From: Cohnella phaseoli
GTDB lineage: Bacteria > Bacillota > Bacilli > Paenibacillales > Paenibacillaceae
DNA length: 37,154 nt
NCBI RefSeq assembly: GCF_003386235.1
Contig: NZ_QRDZ01000057.1
Coordinates: 1 to 37,154 of the forward strand
Direction: 5' to 3'
Within the stretch, counting starts at the first letter, position 1, and each line of letters opens with the position of its first letter. Both the position numbers and the translations under genes were made by a program. The notes below the pieces were generated by a model, which worked only from the letters and a program-made list of their open reading frames with translations, was not told the origin of the DNA and did no database searches. Positions 1-8,673 of this stretch are shown piece by piece.

Positions 1-180
1 GATTTGCGGATGACCAAGGTGAAGCAAAAAGTATCCGGCTCATTCCGTACTTGGGAGGGGGCGCATCAATTTGCGCGCGCTCATGGATTTATTTCAACAT
101 TGCGCAAACAAGGTCTTCCTGTCCTTCCGTCGCTCATTGCAATTTTCCAAGACAACTTCGCTTTCCCCCAGGGTACCTAA
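1..180 (+). CDS. IS66-family transposase, C-terminal end (cut by window edge)
   Basis: Frame 1 is open from base 1 to a TAA at 178-180 and gives 59 residues beginning DLRMTKVKQKVSGSFRTWEG and containing GFISTLRKQGLPVLPSL. The pattern of a DLRM-x-K-x-KQK-x-SG-x-FR segment followed by GxISTxRKQG is characteristic of the extreme C-terminus of IS66-type transposases (TnpC), which end shortly after it. The start lies outside the window, so it cannot be told whether the full gene is intact. The right end of the element must lie just downstream, but I could not recognise its terminal inverted repeat. The family call rests on recalled motif similarity only. Confidence 0.7.
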   Translation, partial: DLRMTKVKQKVSGSFRTWEGAHQFARAHGFISTLRKQGLPVLPSLIAIFQDNFAFPQGT

Positions 181-188
181 GTAGTAAC

Positions 189-345
189 GAAAAACCGTAC
201 AAAGCAACTCGAATCGAGCTCAAACGATGGAAGTTTGTAAGAAAAACCGTACAAGTCTAATTTTACACAAACACTGAGTCTTCGTTTTCTCAATTTTCAA
301 AATGTCTTGAGAAAGCTTCAAGGACAACCGCAAAAACGTACAACG
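189..345 (+). promoter_or_regulatory. Repeated AAAAA-n-CGTACAA motifs upstream of sensor kinase gene
   Basis: Three related motifs lie in this gap: GAAAAACCGTACAA at 189-202, the identical 14 bases at 241-254 (52 bp apart, about five helical turns), and CAAAAACGTACAACG at 331-345. The last ends 44 bp before the extended -10 box at 390. A motif of the same length and layout, CAAAAAGTTGCAACG, is found at 3927-3941, 43 bp before the -10 box of the binding-protein gene. I infer binding sites for the adjacent AraC-type response regulator; nothing in the sequence proves this. Confidence 0.45.
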
Positions 346-386
346 AAAAAGTAAAATATTTATAACGGATGGCCCCCGAACGGGTT

Positions 387-395
387 TGTTATAAT
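387..395 (+). promoter_or_regulatory. Extended -10 promoter for the sensor kinase/regulator pair
   Basis: TGTTATAAT is a perfect TGn-TATAAT extended -10 box, about 70 bp before the start codon. No recognisable -35 hexamer lies 16-18 bp upstream (GGATGG is there), which fits an activator-dependent promoter. Confidence 0.55.
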
Positions 396-400
396 AGAAA

Positions 401-447
401 AAAAGCTTTTGGAATACCGCTTCCCGGTGTCCAAAAGCTTTTCGTTT
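401..447 (+). terminator. Leader hairpin between promoter and sensor kinase gene
   Basis: AAAAGCTTTTGGA (401-413) and TCCAAAAGCTTTT (430-442) are perfect 13-bp inverted arms with a 16-base loop, followed by CGTTTT. The structure lies after the -10 box at 390-395 and before the Shine-Dalgarno sequence GGGAGG (452-457), so it would be in the 5' leader. It resembles a weak intrinsic terminator or attenuator. The U-tract is short and interrupted, so it may instead stabilise the mRNA end, or terminate read-through from the transposase. Confidence 0.5.
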
Positions 448-466
448 TCCAGGGAGGCTTGGCATC

Positions 467-2230
467 ATGAGATTTATGAAACCGTTTGCGGGAAAAAACC
501 TGCTGTCCATCGGTCTGTATCCGAAAATCGTGCTCGTCTTCATGGCGGCGATCGTGCCGATTCTGATCGTCGGCTCGCTGCTTATTGTAAACGGCGAGAA
601 GACGCTTCGCAGGGAAATCGAGAACTCGCTGTCGTCGCGGGTTCATTTCTATACCGCCGAGCTGAGCACTGCTCTGGAGCATATCGTCGATCTGAAACGA
701 GAGTACATTTTCGACGAGGATATTCAGCGCTTCACGACGATGTCGCCGGTGATGACGGACTACGAGCGCAGCGTTGAGGTGCGCGCCATTCAGAAGAAAA
801 TACAGACGTTAAAGTCGTCCAGCGCTTATATCGAAGATGCAGCGCTGTTTCTGGCCTCGGAGCAGAAAATTATTCGCCCGAACCGGATCGCCTATACCAT
901 TACGCCAGAGGATGCCGCGATCCATGAGCTGATGAATCGGAAGGCCGCTCCCATCCTCGTATGGCACGGGAAGCTGGTTCAAGCCGAGCGGTTTCCGACG
1001 GGGACCTACGAGGACGAGCTGCCGGCTTATTGGCTGGTCATTACGCTTAACGAGCGCAAGATCAAGTCCATCTTGTCGCGCATGCTGACCGAGAACGGAG
1101 GAAATGCGATTTTGTCAGGGCTGGAGAGCGATTGGCTGCTCTCCGGAGACGACAGCAACGACCGCTTTCAGCGGCTGATGACGGAGATGCCGCAGTCCCA
1201 TCCGGAAGCGTCCGGACGGAACGTGACGACGGTCGACAAGCGCGACTACATTGCCGCCTACGAGCGTTCGGCCGAGCTGGGGTTCGCCCTGACGCTATAT
1301 ATGCCCGAGGAGCTCGTGCTCAAGCCGCTCTCCGGCTATCAGTGGTGGTTCCGGATTTTGATCGCGACGGCGGTCGTGATCGTGCTGTTGTTCGCCTACT
1401 GGATCTATCTGTTCCTGCAGCGCCCGCTTCAGCGTCTCGTCCGGGCTTTCCGCAAGGTAAGCGAGGGCTCGTTCGACGTACAGCTCAAGTCGCGCAGCCG
1501 CGACGAGATCGACTACTTTTACGAGCAGTTTAACCGAATGGTCGGGACGATCCAATCTCTTATCCGGGACGTCTACGAACAGGGACTGCGCTCGCAGCGT
1601 GCCGAGCTGAAGCATCTCCAAGCGCAAATCAATCCCCATTTTCTCTATAACGCCTATTATCGGCTTCACCGGATGGCCCAGGACGAAGATACCGACAGCG
1701 TCAAACGGTATACGCGTTTATTGGGAGATTATTTGAAGTACATTACCCGCAACGGCCGGGAAGAGGCCACGTTGAAAATGGAAGCCGACCACGCCCGAAC
1801 GTACGCCGACATTCTGAAAATGAGATTTCGCGACAAGCTAAGCATCGAGTGGGAGGAGCTTCCGGAGGACGAAGAGAATCGGCTCGTTCCCAAGCTGATC
1901 GTGCAGCCGATCGTAGAGAATGCCTTCGTTCACGGCTTGGAGGAGCTGGACGGGCGAGGCGTTCTTCGCTTCTCGGTCGCGCGGGATGCCGTATCGGGAA
2001 CTCTCTCGCTGGTCGTGGAGGATAACGGCAATTTGTTGTCGGACGACAAGCTGGCAGCCCTTGCGGAACGGCTGCAATCGTCGGCGGAGGATATCGAGAC
2101 GACCGGAGTGCTGAACGTACATCGGAGGCTGGCGTTGAAATTCGGTCCGGAGTTCGGTCTGCGCATCTCCCGCAGCGAGCTCGGCGGCATGCGCGTAGAC
2201 ATCAGGCTTCCCGCGGAGGAAAGGGGTTAA
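467..2230 (+). CDS. YesM-like membrane sensor histidine kinase
   Basis: This 587-residue protein has the layout of the YesM family (HisKA_7TM-unrelated, His_kinase type). There is an N-terminal membrane helix at about residues 20-42, an extracytoplasmic sensing domain at about 43-290, a second helix at about 294-315, then a HAMP linker and the kinase core. The phospho-acceptor motif is QINPHFLYN with His391. The ATPase region shows PKLIVQPIVENAFVHG (N box) and VVEDNG (G1 box). Translation starts at the ATG after GGGAGG with 9-base spacing. The gene lies 6 bp before the response regulator gene, and together they form a cognate pair. In this family such pairs usually sense extracellular sugar and control the neighbouring ABC importer, which fits the genes downstream. 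The exact ligand cannot be read from sequence. Confidence 0.92.
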   Translation: MRFMKPFAGKNLLSIGLYPKIVLVFMAAIVPILIVGSLLIVNGEKTLRREIENSLSSRVHFYTAELSTALEHIVDLKREYIFDEDIQRFTTMSPVMTDYERSVEVRAIQKKIQTLKSSSAYIEDAALFLASEQKIIRPNRIAYTITPEDAAIHELMNRKAAPILVWHGKLVQAERFPTGTYEDELPAYWLVITLNERKIKSILSRMLTENGGNAILSGLESDWLLSGDDSNDRFQRLMTEMPQSHPEASGRNVTTVDKRDYIAAYERSAELGFALTLYMPEELVLKPLSGYQWWFRILIATAVVIVLLFAYWIYLFLQRPLQRLVRAFRKVSEGSFDVQLKSRSRDEIDYFYEQFNRMVGTIQSLIRDVYEQGLRSQRAELKHLQAQINPHFLYNAYYRLHRMAQDEDTDSVKRYTRLLGDYLKYITRNGREEATLKMEADHARTYADILKMRFRDKLSIEWEELPEDEENRLVPKLIVQPIVENAFVHGLEELDGRGVLRFSVARDAVSGTLSLVVEDNGNLLSDDKLAALAERLQSSAEDIETTGVLNVHRRLALKFGPEFGLRISRSELGGMRVDIRLPAEERG

Positions 2231-2236
2231 CGTTCC

Positions 2237-3880
2237 ATGAACCGATTGCTTATCGTCGATAACGAGGATTATGTAGTAGAAGGCTTGCTGGAGGTGTTCC
2301 GCCAGCTTCCGCATCTCGACCTGGAGCCGGTCGGGGCTTATTCGGCCAGAGAAGCGTTGGACTGGTTAAAACGGACGAAAATCGACATCGTCGTCTCCGA
2401 CATCCGCATGCCCGGCATGGACGGCCTTACGCTGCAGCGCGAGATTGCCCGTTACTGGCCGCGCTGTAAGCTCGTGTTCCTGTCGGGCTTTAACGATTTC
2501 GACTATGTTCAGCAGGCGATCCGGGGCGGGGCGATTGATTACGTGCTCAAGACCGACGGAGACGAACGGCTGATCGAAGCGGTGGAGAAGGCGCTGGAGA
2601 AGCTGAAGGACGAGATCGAGATTCAGCAGTTAATCGACAAATCGAAGCAGCAGATGAAGGCGGCTTCCGAAGCGCTGCAGCAGGACTTCATCCGGCAGCT
2701 GCTTCACGGGGAACGTCTGGCCGAGCGCGAGCTTGCGCGCCAATTCGACGATCTGCGGCTTCCGCTGCAATCCGCGATGTCCGTGCTGCCGGTCGTATGC
2801 CGCATCGACGAATGGAAGGAGGAGCTGTCTCATTACGATCGTTACCTGCTGCTGTACTCGATTCGCAATATCGCCGGCGAATATTTGGACGCCACGGTCG
2901 TCTCGTTGTCCGTACCGCTCGATCCCTACAACGTGCTTTGGTTGATTCAGCCTAAGGGGTTGCATCCGGACAGCCCGCCGCGCGTGAGAGAGGATACGTG
3001 GAGCATGATCGTCCGTTTCCTCCAGGGTACGTTCGAGCTCATTCAGGGGGCGTGCAAAGACCTGCTAAAGCTGGAGCTGTCCGTCGCCCTGGCCGATGCT
3101 CCGACGACATGGGAAGGATTGGGACGCAAGTTCGCGGCGCTCAAGGGAAGCATGCTGTGGGGGCTCGGTTCGGGCCGGGAAACGCTGATGGTCGATCAAC
3201 GGTCTGCCGATGATCGTGAAGAAATCTATCCCCGGGACGCGGCGAATTTAATCGGAAGCCTCGCTTCGATGATCGAGAACAATCGGCGCGCACCGTTCCT
3301 GGAGCTGCTGGACGAGCTGTTGGAGCCTCGCGATGCGGCGCTTCTGGAGAAGCATTATTACATGGCCGCTTCCGTGCTGCTGTCGTTTCATACGAGGGAG
3401 CAAAGGTTGGCCGGCACGGACGAGCGCTGGGACGCGGGCCGGTTGATCCGGCCCGACTTGCGGGAAGCGCCGGACGAGGCCGTCGCCTACTTGAGGAGCT
3501 GCGGGCAATCGATCTTCGATTTCCGCGAGCGGCTGCGGGGCCAGAGCGAAGACGAGCTGATGTCCAAGGTGAAGGCTTATGTCGAAGACCATCTGGCGGA
3601 CGACATTTCCCTGACCGCCATCGCCGAGAATGCCGGCCATAACTCCTCTTATTTATCCCGCCTGTTCAAGCAGAAGAACGGCGTAGGACTTGCCGAATAC
3701 ATCACCGATTGCCGGATTCGCTTGGCCAAGGAACTGCTCGCCGATCCTCGCAATCGCATTCAGGACGTTTCGGCCGCGGCCGGCTTCGCGTCTGTGCAAT
3801 ATTTTTACCGAGTGTTCAAGAAAGCGGCCGGCGTCACGCCTCAGGAGTGGAGAGAGGCTGCCGTCCGAGGCCGAAGATAA
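2237..3880 (+). CDS. YesN-like response regulator with AraC DNA-binding domain
   Basis: This is a 547-residue protein. The N-terminal receiver domain (about residues 1-120) carries the acidic pocket at Asp8 to Asp11, the phospho-acceptor Asp55 in VVSDIRMPGMDG, and the later FLSGFNDFDY and YVLKTD segments. A long, poorly conserved linker (about 130-430) follows. The C-terminal AraC-type domain (about 445-540) has two helix-turn-helix units; DISLTAIAENAGHNSSYLSR and IQDVSAAAGFASVQYFYR mark them, ending in the usual GVTPQEWR. It starts 6 bp after the kinase stop. It probably activates the importer operon that starts at 4041, and perhaps its own promoter, since both have related upstream motifs. 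The target assignment is inference. Confidence 0.93.
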   Translation: MNRLLIVDNEDYVVEGLLEVFRQLPHLDLEPVGAYSAREALDWLKRTKIDIVVSDIRMPGMDGLTLQREIARYWPRCKLVFLSGFNDFDYVQQAIRGGAIDYVLKTDGDERLIEAVEKALEKLKDEIEIQQLIDKSKQQMKAASEALQQDFIRQLLHGERLAERELARQFDDLRLPLQSAMSVLPVVCRIDEWKEELSHYDRYLLLYSIRNIAGEYLDATVVSLSVPLDPYNVLWLIQPKGLHPDSPPRVREDTWSMIVRFLQGTFELIQGACKDLLKLELSVALADAPTTWEGLGRKFAALKGSMLWGLGSGRETLMVDQRSADDREEIYPRDAANLIGSLASMIENNRRAPFLELLDELLEPRDAALLEKHYYMAASVLLSFHTREQRLAGTDERWDAGRLIRPDLREAPDEAVAYLRSCGQSIFDFRERLRGQSEDELMSKVKAYVEDHLADDISLTAIAENAGHNSSYLSRLFKQKNGVGLAEYITDCRIRLAKELLADPRNRIQDVSAAAGFASVQYFYRVFKKAAGVTPQEWREAAVRGRR

Positions 3881-3882
3881 GT

Positions 3883-3941
3883 CGAAAATGTGCAACGGAT
3901 GTGCGTTCGTCCCGCTTCCGTACAAGCAAAAAGTTGCAACG
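3883..3941 (+). promoter_or_regulatory. Two CAACG-type direct motifs upstream of the importer operon
   Basis: CGAAAATGTGCAACG (3883-3897) and CAAAAAGTTGCAACG (3927-3941) match at 12 of 15 positions and lie 44 bp apart, about four helical turns. The proximal copy ends 43 bp before TATAAT at 3985, mirroring the arrangement upstream of the kinase gene. A further CCGTACAA, seen also at 195-202 and 247-254, lies at 3918-3925. They are candidate sites for the YesN-like regulator. Confidence 0.45.
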
Positions 3942-3981
3942 GGAAGTCAAATCTTTGGAATAGAGCGGCCGGAACCGGCGT

Positions 3982-3990
3982 TGCTATAAT
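3982..3990 (+). promoter_or_regulatory. Extended -10 promoter of the importer/rhamnosidase operon
   Basis: TGCTATAAT is a perfect TGn-TATAAT box, 51 bp before the start codon of the binding-protein gene. There is no good -35 hexamer, as in the other promoter of this locus, which suggests activation by a regulator bound upstream. Confidence 0.6.
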
Positions 3991-4040
3991 CGGGTTGCCA
4001 CACGAAATCCACATTCGAAACACGGAAAGGGGCACAAAGA

Positions 4041-5753
4041 ATGCTAGGAAAAAAGGGATGGAGCGCGCTGCTGGCTGTCATGCTTACGGCAACCGTGCTG
4101 GGCGCTTGCAGCGACAACGGCAAAGACAACGGCGGGACTCCCGCCAACACGCCTGCGCCTTCGGCGACGACGACGGACTCCGGCGAAGCTTCTCCGGCAG
4201 GAGACGCCGACCCGTTCGGCAAGATCGATCCGCCGGTGACGATGACGTCCGTTCTGGCTACGGCGGGCTGGGCAACGTTCCCGGACGGGGAGACTTGGGA
4301 CAACGACAACCGCTGGACGAAGCTGTACCGGGAGACGCTCGGGGTCAACCTGAAATGGAACTGGATGGTGGACTCCACGCAGTACGACAACAAGATGAAC
4401 GTGACAATCGCTTCGGGGGACATTCCCGATCTGATGCTTGTCTCCAAGAAGCAACTTAACCAGCTCGTCGAAGCGGACATGGTCGAGGATTTGACGGACG
4501 TGTTCGACCGCTACGCGATGCCTTATTTAAAAGAGCAGGTCGCGGAAGCGCTGGCCCCGGCCCAAAAAATGGCTACCTACGACGGCAGGCTGATGGCGAT
4601 CCCGCAATACGGCGGCGATCCGCGGGACTCGCTGCTGACGCTGTACGTCCGCTCCGATTGGCTGCAGAAGCTGAATCTGCCAGAACCGAAGACGATCGAC
4701 GAGCTGGTACAGGTCGCCGACGCGTTCGTGAAGCAGGATCCGGACGGCAACGGCAAACCGGACACGCTGGGCCTCGGCATTCTAAGCGCCACGATGGGAG
4801 GCGGCTCCATAGGAGGCTTCCTTAACGGCTTCCATGCTTATCCGGACATCTGGATCGAGGACGGCAGCGGCCGGCTCGCCTACGGCAGCATCGCTCCGCA
4901 GATGAAAGACGCCCTTGCCAAGCTGCAGCAAATGTACAAGGACGGGCTGATCGACCGCGAATTTGGCACGAAGGATTACAATCGGCTGAAGGAGGATGTC
5001 GTATCCGGCAAGCTCGGCATTTTCTACGGCACGATCTCGGAGTCCGCGCTTATCGCGGCTGACCTGATCAAGAACGATCCGAACGCGTCCTGGATCGCGC
5101 TTCCTTTGCCTTCGATCGACGGCACGCCGGCCAAGCCGAGCGTCGGCGTCTCCGTCGGCGGCTTCCACGTCGTCAAGAAGGGCTTCTCCAATCCGGAGGC
5201 GGCCGTGAAAATGATGAATTTGTTCGTTCGCAAAGTGTACGGAGACGACGAGCTCGGCACGAACGGCGACAACAAGCAATATGCCTGGGTAGACAACGCC
5301 AAGTATGCGATGCATGTCTTGTCGCCGATCCAGGGCTATATTAAAGACTATAACTATCGGCTTGTCCGGGACGCGTTGGCGTCCGGGGATCCGTCCGCTC
5401 TGAACGAGAGCTTAAAAGATACGTATGACCTCGTCAAAGGAACGGACGGCTCCGATCCCGAGAAATGGCAGCAATGGTGGATTCATCAGCCGGCCGTCAG
5501 CCCGTTCGAGGTTCGCGACCGATATCAGCTGCAGCCGGACGGCGTCGTCATCGATAAGTATTTCGGAGGTTCCACGAAGACCGCGGACGAGAAGATGTCG
5601 ACGCTGGGGAAAATGCAGAACGAAACCTTCGTGAAAATCGTCATGAACGCGGCGCCAATCGACGATTTCGACAGCTTCGTAACCAACTGGAAAAAGCTTG
5701 GCGGAGACCAAATTACGCAGGAAGTCAACGAGTGGTACGCGAGCAACAAGTAA
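4041..5753 (+). CDS. Extracellular sugar-binding lipoprotein of an Lpl-type ABC importer
   Basis: This 570-residue protein starts with a lipoprotein signal: positive residues KK at 4-5, a hydrophobic stretch, and the lipobox VLGAC with Cys23 as the lipidated residue. A low-complexity linker rich in Thr, Pro, Ala and Ser follows (about 30-55). The remainder has the size and pattern of LplA-type solute-binding proteins, including IASGDIPDLMLVSKKQL near the start of the first lobe and a late KLGGDQITQEVNEWYAS end typical of the family. The ribosome site GAAAGGGG precedes the ATG. It should capture an oligosaccharide at the outer face of the membrane and deliver it to the two permeases encoded next. 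The rhamnosidases downstream suggest a rhamnosyl substrate. Confidence 0.9.
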   Translation: MLGKKGWSALLAVMLTATVLGACSDNGKDNGGTPANTPAPSATTTDSGEASPAGDADPFGKIDPPVTMTSVLATAGWATFPDGETWDNDNRWTKLYRETLGVNLKWNWMVDSTQYDNKMNVTIASGDIPDLMLVSKKQLNQLVEADMVEDLTDVFDRYAMPYLKEQVAEALAPAQKMATYDGRLMAIPQYGGDPRDSLLTLYVRSDWLQKLNLPEPKTIDELVQVADAFVKQDPDGNGKPDTLGLGILSATMGGGSIGGFLNGFHAYPDIWIEDGSGRLAYGSIAPQMKDALAKLQQMYKDGLIDREFGTKDYNRLKEDVVSGKLGIFYGTISESALIAADLIKNDPNASWIALPLPSIDGTPAKPSVGVSVGGFHVVKKGFSNPEAAVKMMNLFVRKVYGDDELGTNGDNKQYAWVDNAKYAMHVLSPIQGYIKDYNYRLVRDALASGDPSALNESLKDTYDLVKGTDGSDPEKWQQWWIHQPAVSPFEVRDRYQLQPDGVVIDKYFGGSTKTADEKMSTLGKMQNETFVKIVMNAAPIDDFDSFVTNWKKLGGDQITQEVNEWYASNK

Positions 5754-5827
5754 AAGACAGACGACCCGCTTGAGGGAGGCGGACGCCAGGCGTCCGTCTG
5801 CCGCGGCGGCGGGAGGTGAGAGCAAAC

Positions 5828-6724
5828 GTGTTCAACCGCAAGTGGAGACAGGAAAGCGCCAATCACATTATGCTGCTTCCGGGAGTTCTGTTTCTGTTCC
5901 TGTTCTGCTACATTCCGATGTTCGGAATCGTCATCTCCTTCCAGAAGTATTATCCGACCAAAGGATTTCTCAAATCCCAATGGGTCGGGCTGGAGAACTT
6001 TCAGTACATTTTCGAGCTGCCCGACTTCAATAGGGTGCTCTGGAACACGATATTTATCGCGACGGCCAAAATCGTTCTGCACCTGATCGTTCCGATCGTG
6101 ACCGCTCTGCTGCTTAACGAAATCCGCAGCGCCTTGTTCAAACGTTCGGTGCAGACGTTAATCTACTTGCCTTATTTTCTCTCCTGGGTCATCCTTGCCG
6201 GCATTTTGATGGACGTGCTCTCGTTAAAGGGCATCGTTAACCAACTGCTTCAGGGGCTTGGATTGGAATCGGTATTTTTCCTCGGAGACAACAAATGGTT
6301 CCCTTGGACGCTGATTGTGTCGGACACCTGGAAGCAATTCGGGTTCGATACGATTATTTATCTGGCGGCGCTCACGGGCATCAACCCGACGCTGTACGAA
6401 GCGGCCGTCATCGACGGCGCGAGCCGCTGGAAGCAGACGCTGCACATTACGCTGCCGGGCATGGCGCCGATCATCGTCCTGATGATGACGCTCAGTCTCG
6501 GCAACGTACTGAACGCCGGGTTCGACCAGGTGTTTAACCTGTACAGTCCGCCGGTGTACGAGAGCGGCGACATTCTGGACACGATGATCTACCGGATCGG
6601 CTTGCAGGACTATCAATTCAGCGTGTCGGCGGCGCTCGGCCTGTTCAAGTCGCTCGTCTCCTTCGTGCTGGTGTCCGTATCCTACGGACTGGCGTACCGG
6701 TACGCCAACTATCGAATTTTCTGA
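5828..6724 (+). CDS. LplB-type ABC sugar permease
   Basis: This is an inner-membrane permease of about 298 residues with six predicted hydrophobic segments; the first is HIMLLPGVLFLFLFCYIPMF. The ATPase-coupling EAA loop reads EAAVIDGASRWKQTLHITLP, as in LplB proteins. I place the start at the GTG at 5828 rather than the in-frame GTG at 5816. GGGAGGTGAG at 5811-5820 then serves as the Shine-Dalgarno site with 7-base spacing, whereas the earlier GTG lies inside it. It forms the pore together with the next protein. No ATPase gene is in the cluster, which is usual for this family, where one MsmX-like ATPase can serve several importers. Confidence 0.9.
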   Translation: MFNRKWRQESANHIMLLPGVLFLFLFCYIPMFGIVISFQKYYPTKGFLKSQWVGLENFQYIFELPDFNRVLWNTIFIATAKIVLHLIVPIVTALLLNEIRSALFKRSVQTLIYLPYFLSWVILAGILMDVLSLKGIVNQLLQGLGLESVFFLGDNKWFPWTLIVSDTWKQFGFDTIIYLAALTGINPTLYEAAVIDGASRWKQTLHITLPGMAPIIVLMMTLSLGNVLNAGFDQVFNLYSPPVYESGDILDTMIYRIGLQDYQFSVSAALGLFKSLVSFVLVSVSYGLAYRYANYRIF

Positions 6725-6740
6725 TTGGAGTGGCTGACGG

Positions 6741-7628
6741 ATGGTCAAGACAACGTCGTGGAGCGAGAGAAGCTTCCGGTTGGCCAATTATGCGGTGCTG
6801 TCGATGCTGGCAGCGCTGTGCTTCCTGCCTATTCTGCACGTATTGGCGCTGTCTCTGAGCTCGAAGGTACAGGTGGCCGCGGGCAGCGTGCTGTTCTGGC
6901 CGCGCGATTTTACCTGGGCTTCTTATGAATATGTCGCCTCGCAAGGACAATTTTTCCGTTCGATGGGCATTACCCTGCAGCGGGTCGCCTTGGGCACGGC
7001 GATTAACCTGGCGCTGACGCTGCTGTGCGCTTACCCGCTGTCCAAGGAACGCCGGGATTTCCGGCTGAGATCGGTATACGTCTGGTATTTCGTTGTAACG
7101 ATCCTATTCGGCGGCGGATTGATCCCCTGGTATTTGACGATCAAAAATCTGGATCTGCTCAACTCCATCTGGGCGCTTGTGCTGCCCGGAGCGGTGCCGG
7201 TATTCAATATCATCCTGCTGCTGAATTTCTTCCGGCGGCTGCCGCGCGAGATGAACGAATCGGCGCGGATGGACGGAGCCGGGGACTGGCGAATTCTGCT
7301 GAGTATCTACATTCCCCTGTCCACGCCAGCCCTCGCGACGATTACGCTGTTCACCGTCGTCGGGCATTGGAATTCGTGGTTCGACGGTTTGTTGCTCATG
7401 AACAGCCCGGATAAGTATCCACTGTCCAGCTACCTGCAGACCGTCATCACGATGCCGGACTTGTCCAAATTCACCGATCCCGAGACCGCGCGGCTGTTCA
7501 ACCGCATTTCGGACCGCACGGCACGCGCGGCGCAAGTATTCGTCGGCATGCTGCCGATTCTGCTCGTCTACCCGTTCCTTCAACGCTACTTCATCCATGG
7601 CATCGTGCTCGGCAGCGTGAAGGAATAA
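6741..7628 (+). CDS. LplC/YtcP-type ABC sugar permease
   Basis: This is a 295-residue membrane protein of the CUT1 permease group, the second pore subunit. Hydrophobic segments begin at LANYAVLSMLAALCFLPILH, and the coupling loop is ESARMDGAGDWRILLSIYIP. It contains the VLFGGGLIPWYLTIKNL-type region and ends with YFIHGIVLGSVKE, a C-terminal signature of LplC/YtcP proteins. It begins 16 bp after the previous stop, preceded by TTGGAG, and is clearly in the same operon. It should import the sugar bound by the lipoprotein encoded at 4041. Confidence 0.9.
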   Translation: MVKTTSWSERSFRLANYAVLSMLAALCFLPILHVLALSLSSKVQVAAGSVLFWPRDFTWASYEYVASQGQFFRSMGITLQRVALGTAINLALTLLCAYPLSKERRDFRLRSVYVWYFVVTILFGGGLIPWYLTIKNLDLLNSIWALVLPGAVPVFNIILLLNFFRRLPREMNESARMDGAGDWRILLSIYIPLSTPALATITLFTVVGHWNSWFDGLLLMNSPDKYPLSSYLQTVITMPDLSKFTDPETARLFNRISDRTARAAQVFVGMLPILLVYPFLQRYFIHGIVLGSVKE

Positions 7629-7662
7629 TCTGTTTATTTTCGACAAGAGGAGGAAACGAACA

Positions 7663-8649
7663 ATGACAGCCAAATATTCCGTTATTTTATCGAACGTAGG
7701 GAGCTGCTCGGATCGGTACGTGACCGGAGGCTACGCGGAGCCGTTTACGATCTCGGAGCTGTTCGAACGGGTCTCGCATATCCCTCAAGTGACCGGCGTA
7801 GAGCTGGTGGGCACCTGGCATGTGACGGACAAGAACGTCAAGGAGCTGAAAGGTCATCTTGAGCGCTACGGGCTGAAGCTGGCGTCGATCATTCCGGACC
7901 ATTTCGGGCAGATGAAGTGGAAAAACGGGAGCTTCGCCGCCAAGGACCCTGCGGTTCGCCGCGATGCGGTCGCGCATACGAAGGAGATGATCGACGCCGC
8001 GGTGGAGCTGGGCGGAAATCTCGTCTCGCTCTGGCCCGGTCAGGACGGCTACGATTACCTGTTCCAGGCGGACTACATCGAAGAACGCGACTGGTTCGGG
8101 GAAGGGCTGAAGGAGGTAAGCGGATATCGTCCGGACGTTAGAGTCGCGCTGGAATACAAGCCGAAGGAGCCGCGCACCCATAGCTATCTGAGCACGGCGG
8201 CGATGTCGATTCTGATGGCCCAGGAGACCGGTGCGGACAACGTCGGCGTGACGATCGATTTCGGCCATGCGCTGAACGCTTACGAAACTCCGGCGGAATC
8301 GGTCGCTCTGCTCAAGAAGTACGGGAACCGGCTGTTCCACGTGCATATGAACGACAATTTCCGGCACTGGGACGACGATATGATCGTCGGCAGCGTTCAT
8401 ACGATCGAGACGCTTGAATTTTTCTATTGGCTCAAGCGGACCGGCTACGACGGTTGGCTGTCGATCGATCAGTATCCATATCGCGAGGATGGTCTGGAGG
8501 CGGTCCGCGAAGGTGTGGACGCGATGGAGGCATTCGTACGGCTCGTCGATTCGATTCCCTCCGGAGAGATCGAAGCGCTTCTGAAAAGCGGGAAATCTCC
8601 CGAGATTGCCGCCTACCTGCGCAAGCTTCTGCTGTCGCCGGTTCGCTGA
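7663..8649 (+). CDS. Xylose-isomerase-like TIM-barrel sugar isomerase/epimerase
   Basis: This 328-residue soluble protein has the AP-endonuclease-2/xylose-isomerase-like barrel fold. The metal and substrate site is visible as the glutamate in VALEYKPKEPR, the aspartate and histidine in TIDFGHALNAYE, the two histidines in FHVHMNDN, and an acidic residue in SIDQYPYRED. LVSLWPGQDGYDYLFQADY resembles the active-site loop of L-rhamnose isomerase/ketose epimerase relatives. GAGGAGG lies upstream of the ATG. In this operon it plausibly isomerises or epimerises the monosaccharide released by the rhamnosidases, probably L-rhamnose or a related deoxyhexose. The exact reaction is not determined by the sequence. 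Confidence 0.75.
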   Translation: MTAKYSVILSNVGSCSDRYVTGGYAEPFTISELFERVSHIPQVTGVELVGTWHVTDKNVKELKGHLERYGLKLASIIPDHFGQMKWKNGSFAAKDPAVRRDAVAHTKEMIDAAVELGGNLVSLWPGQDGYDYLFQADYIEERDWFGEGLKEVSGYRPDVRVALEYKPKEPRTHSYLSTAAMSILMAQETGADNVGVTIDFGHALNAYETPAESVALLKKYGNRLFHVHMNDNFRHWDDDMIVGSVHTIETLEFFYWLKRTGYDGWLSIDQYPYREDGLEAVREGVDAMEAFVRLVDSIPSGEIEALLKSGKSPEIAAYLRKLLLSPVR

Positions 8650-8673
8650 CGGAACGAAGAGGGAGAGGACATC

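Noticed and set aside
51..260. A 69-residue plus-strand frame near the left edge
   Set aside because: It overlaps the transposase C-terminus in another frame and shows no similarity or ribosome site.
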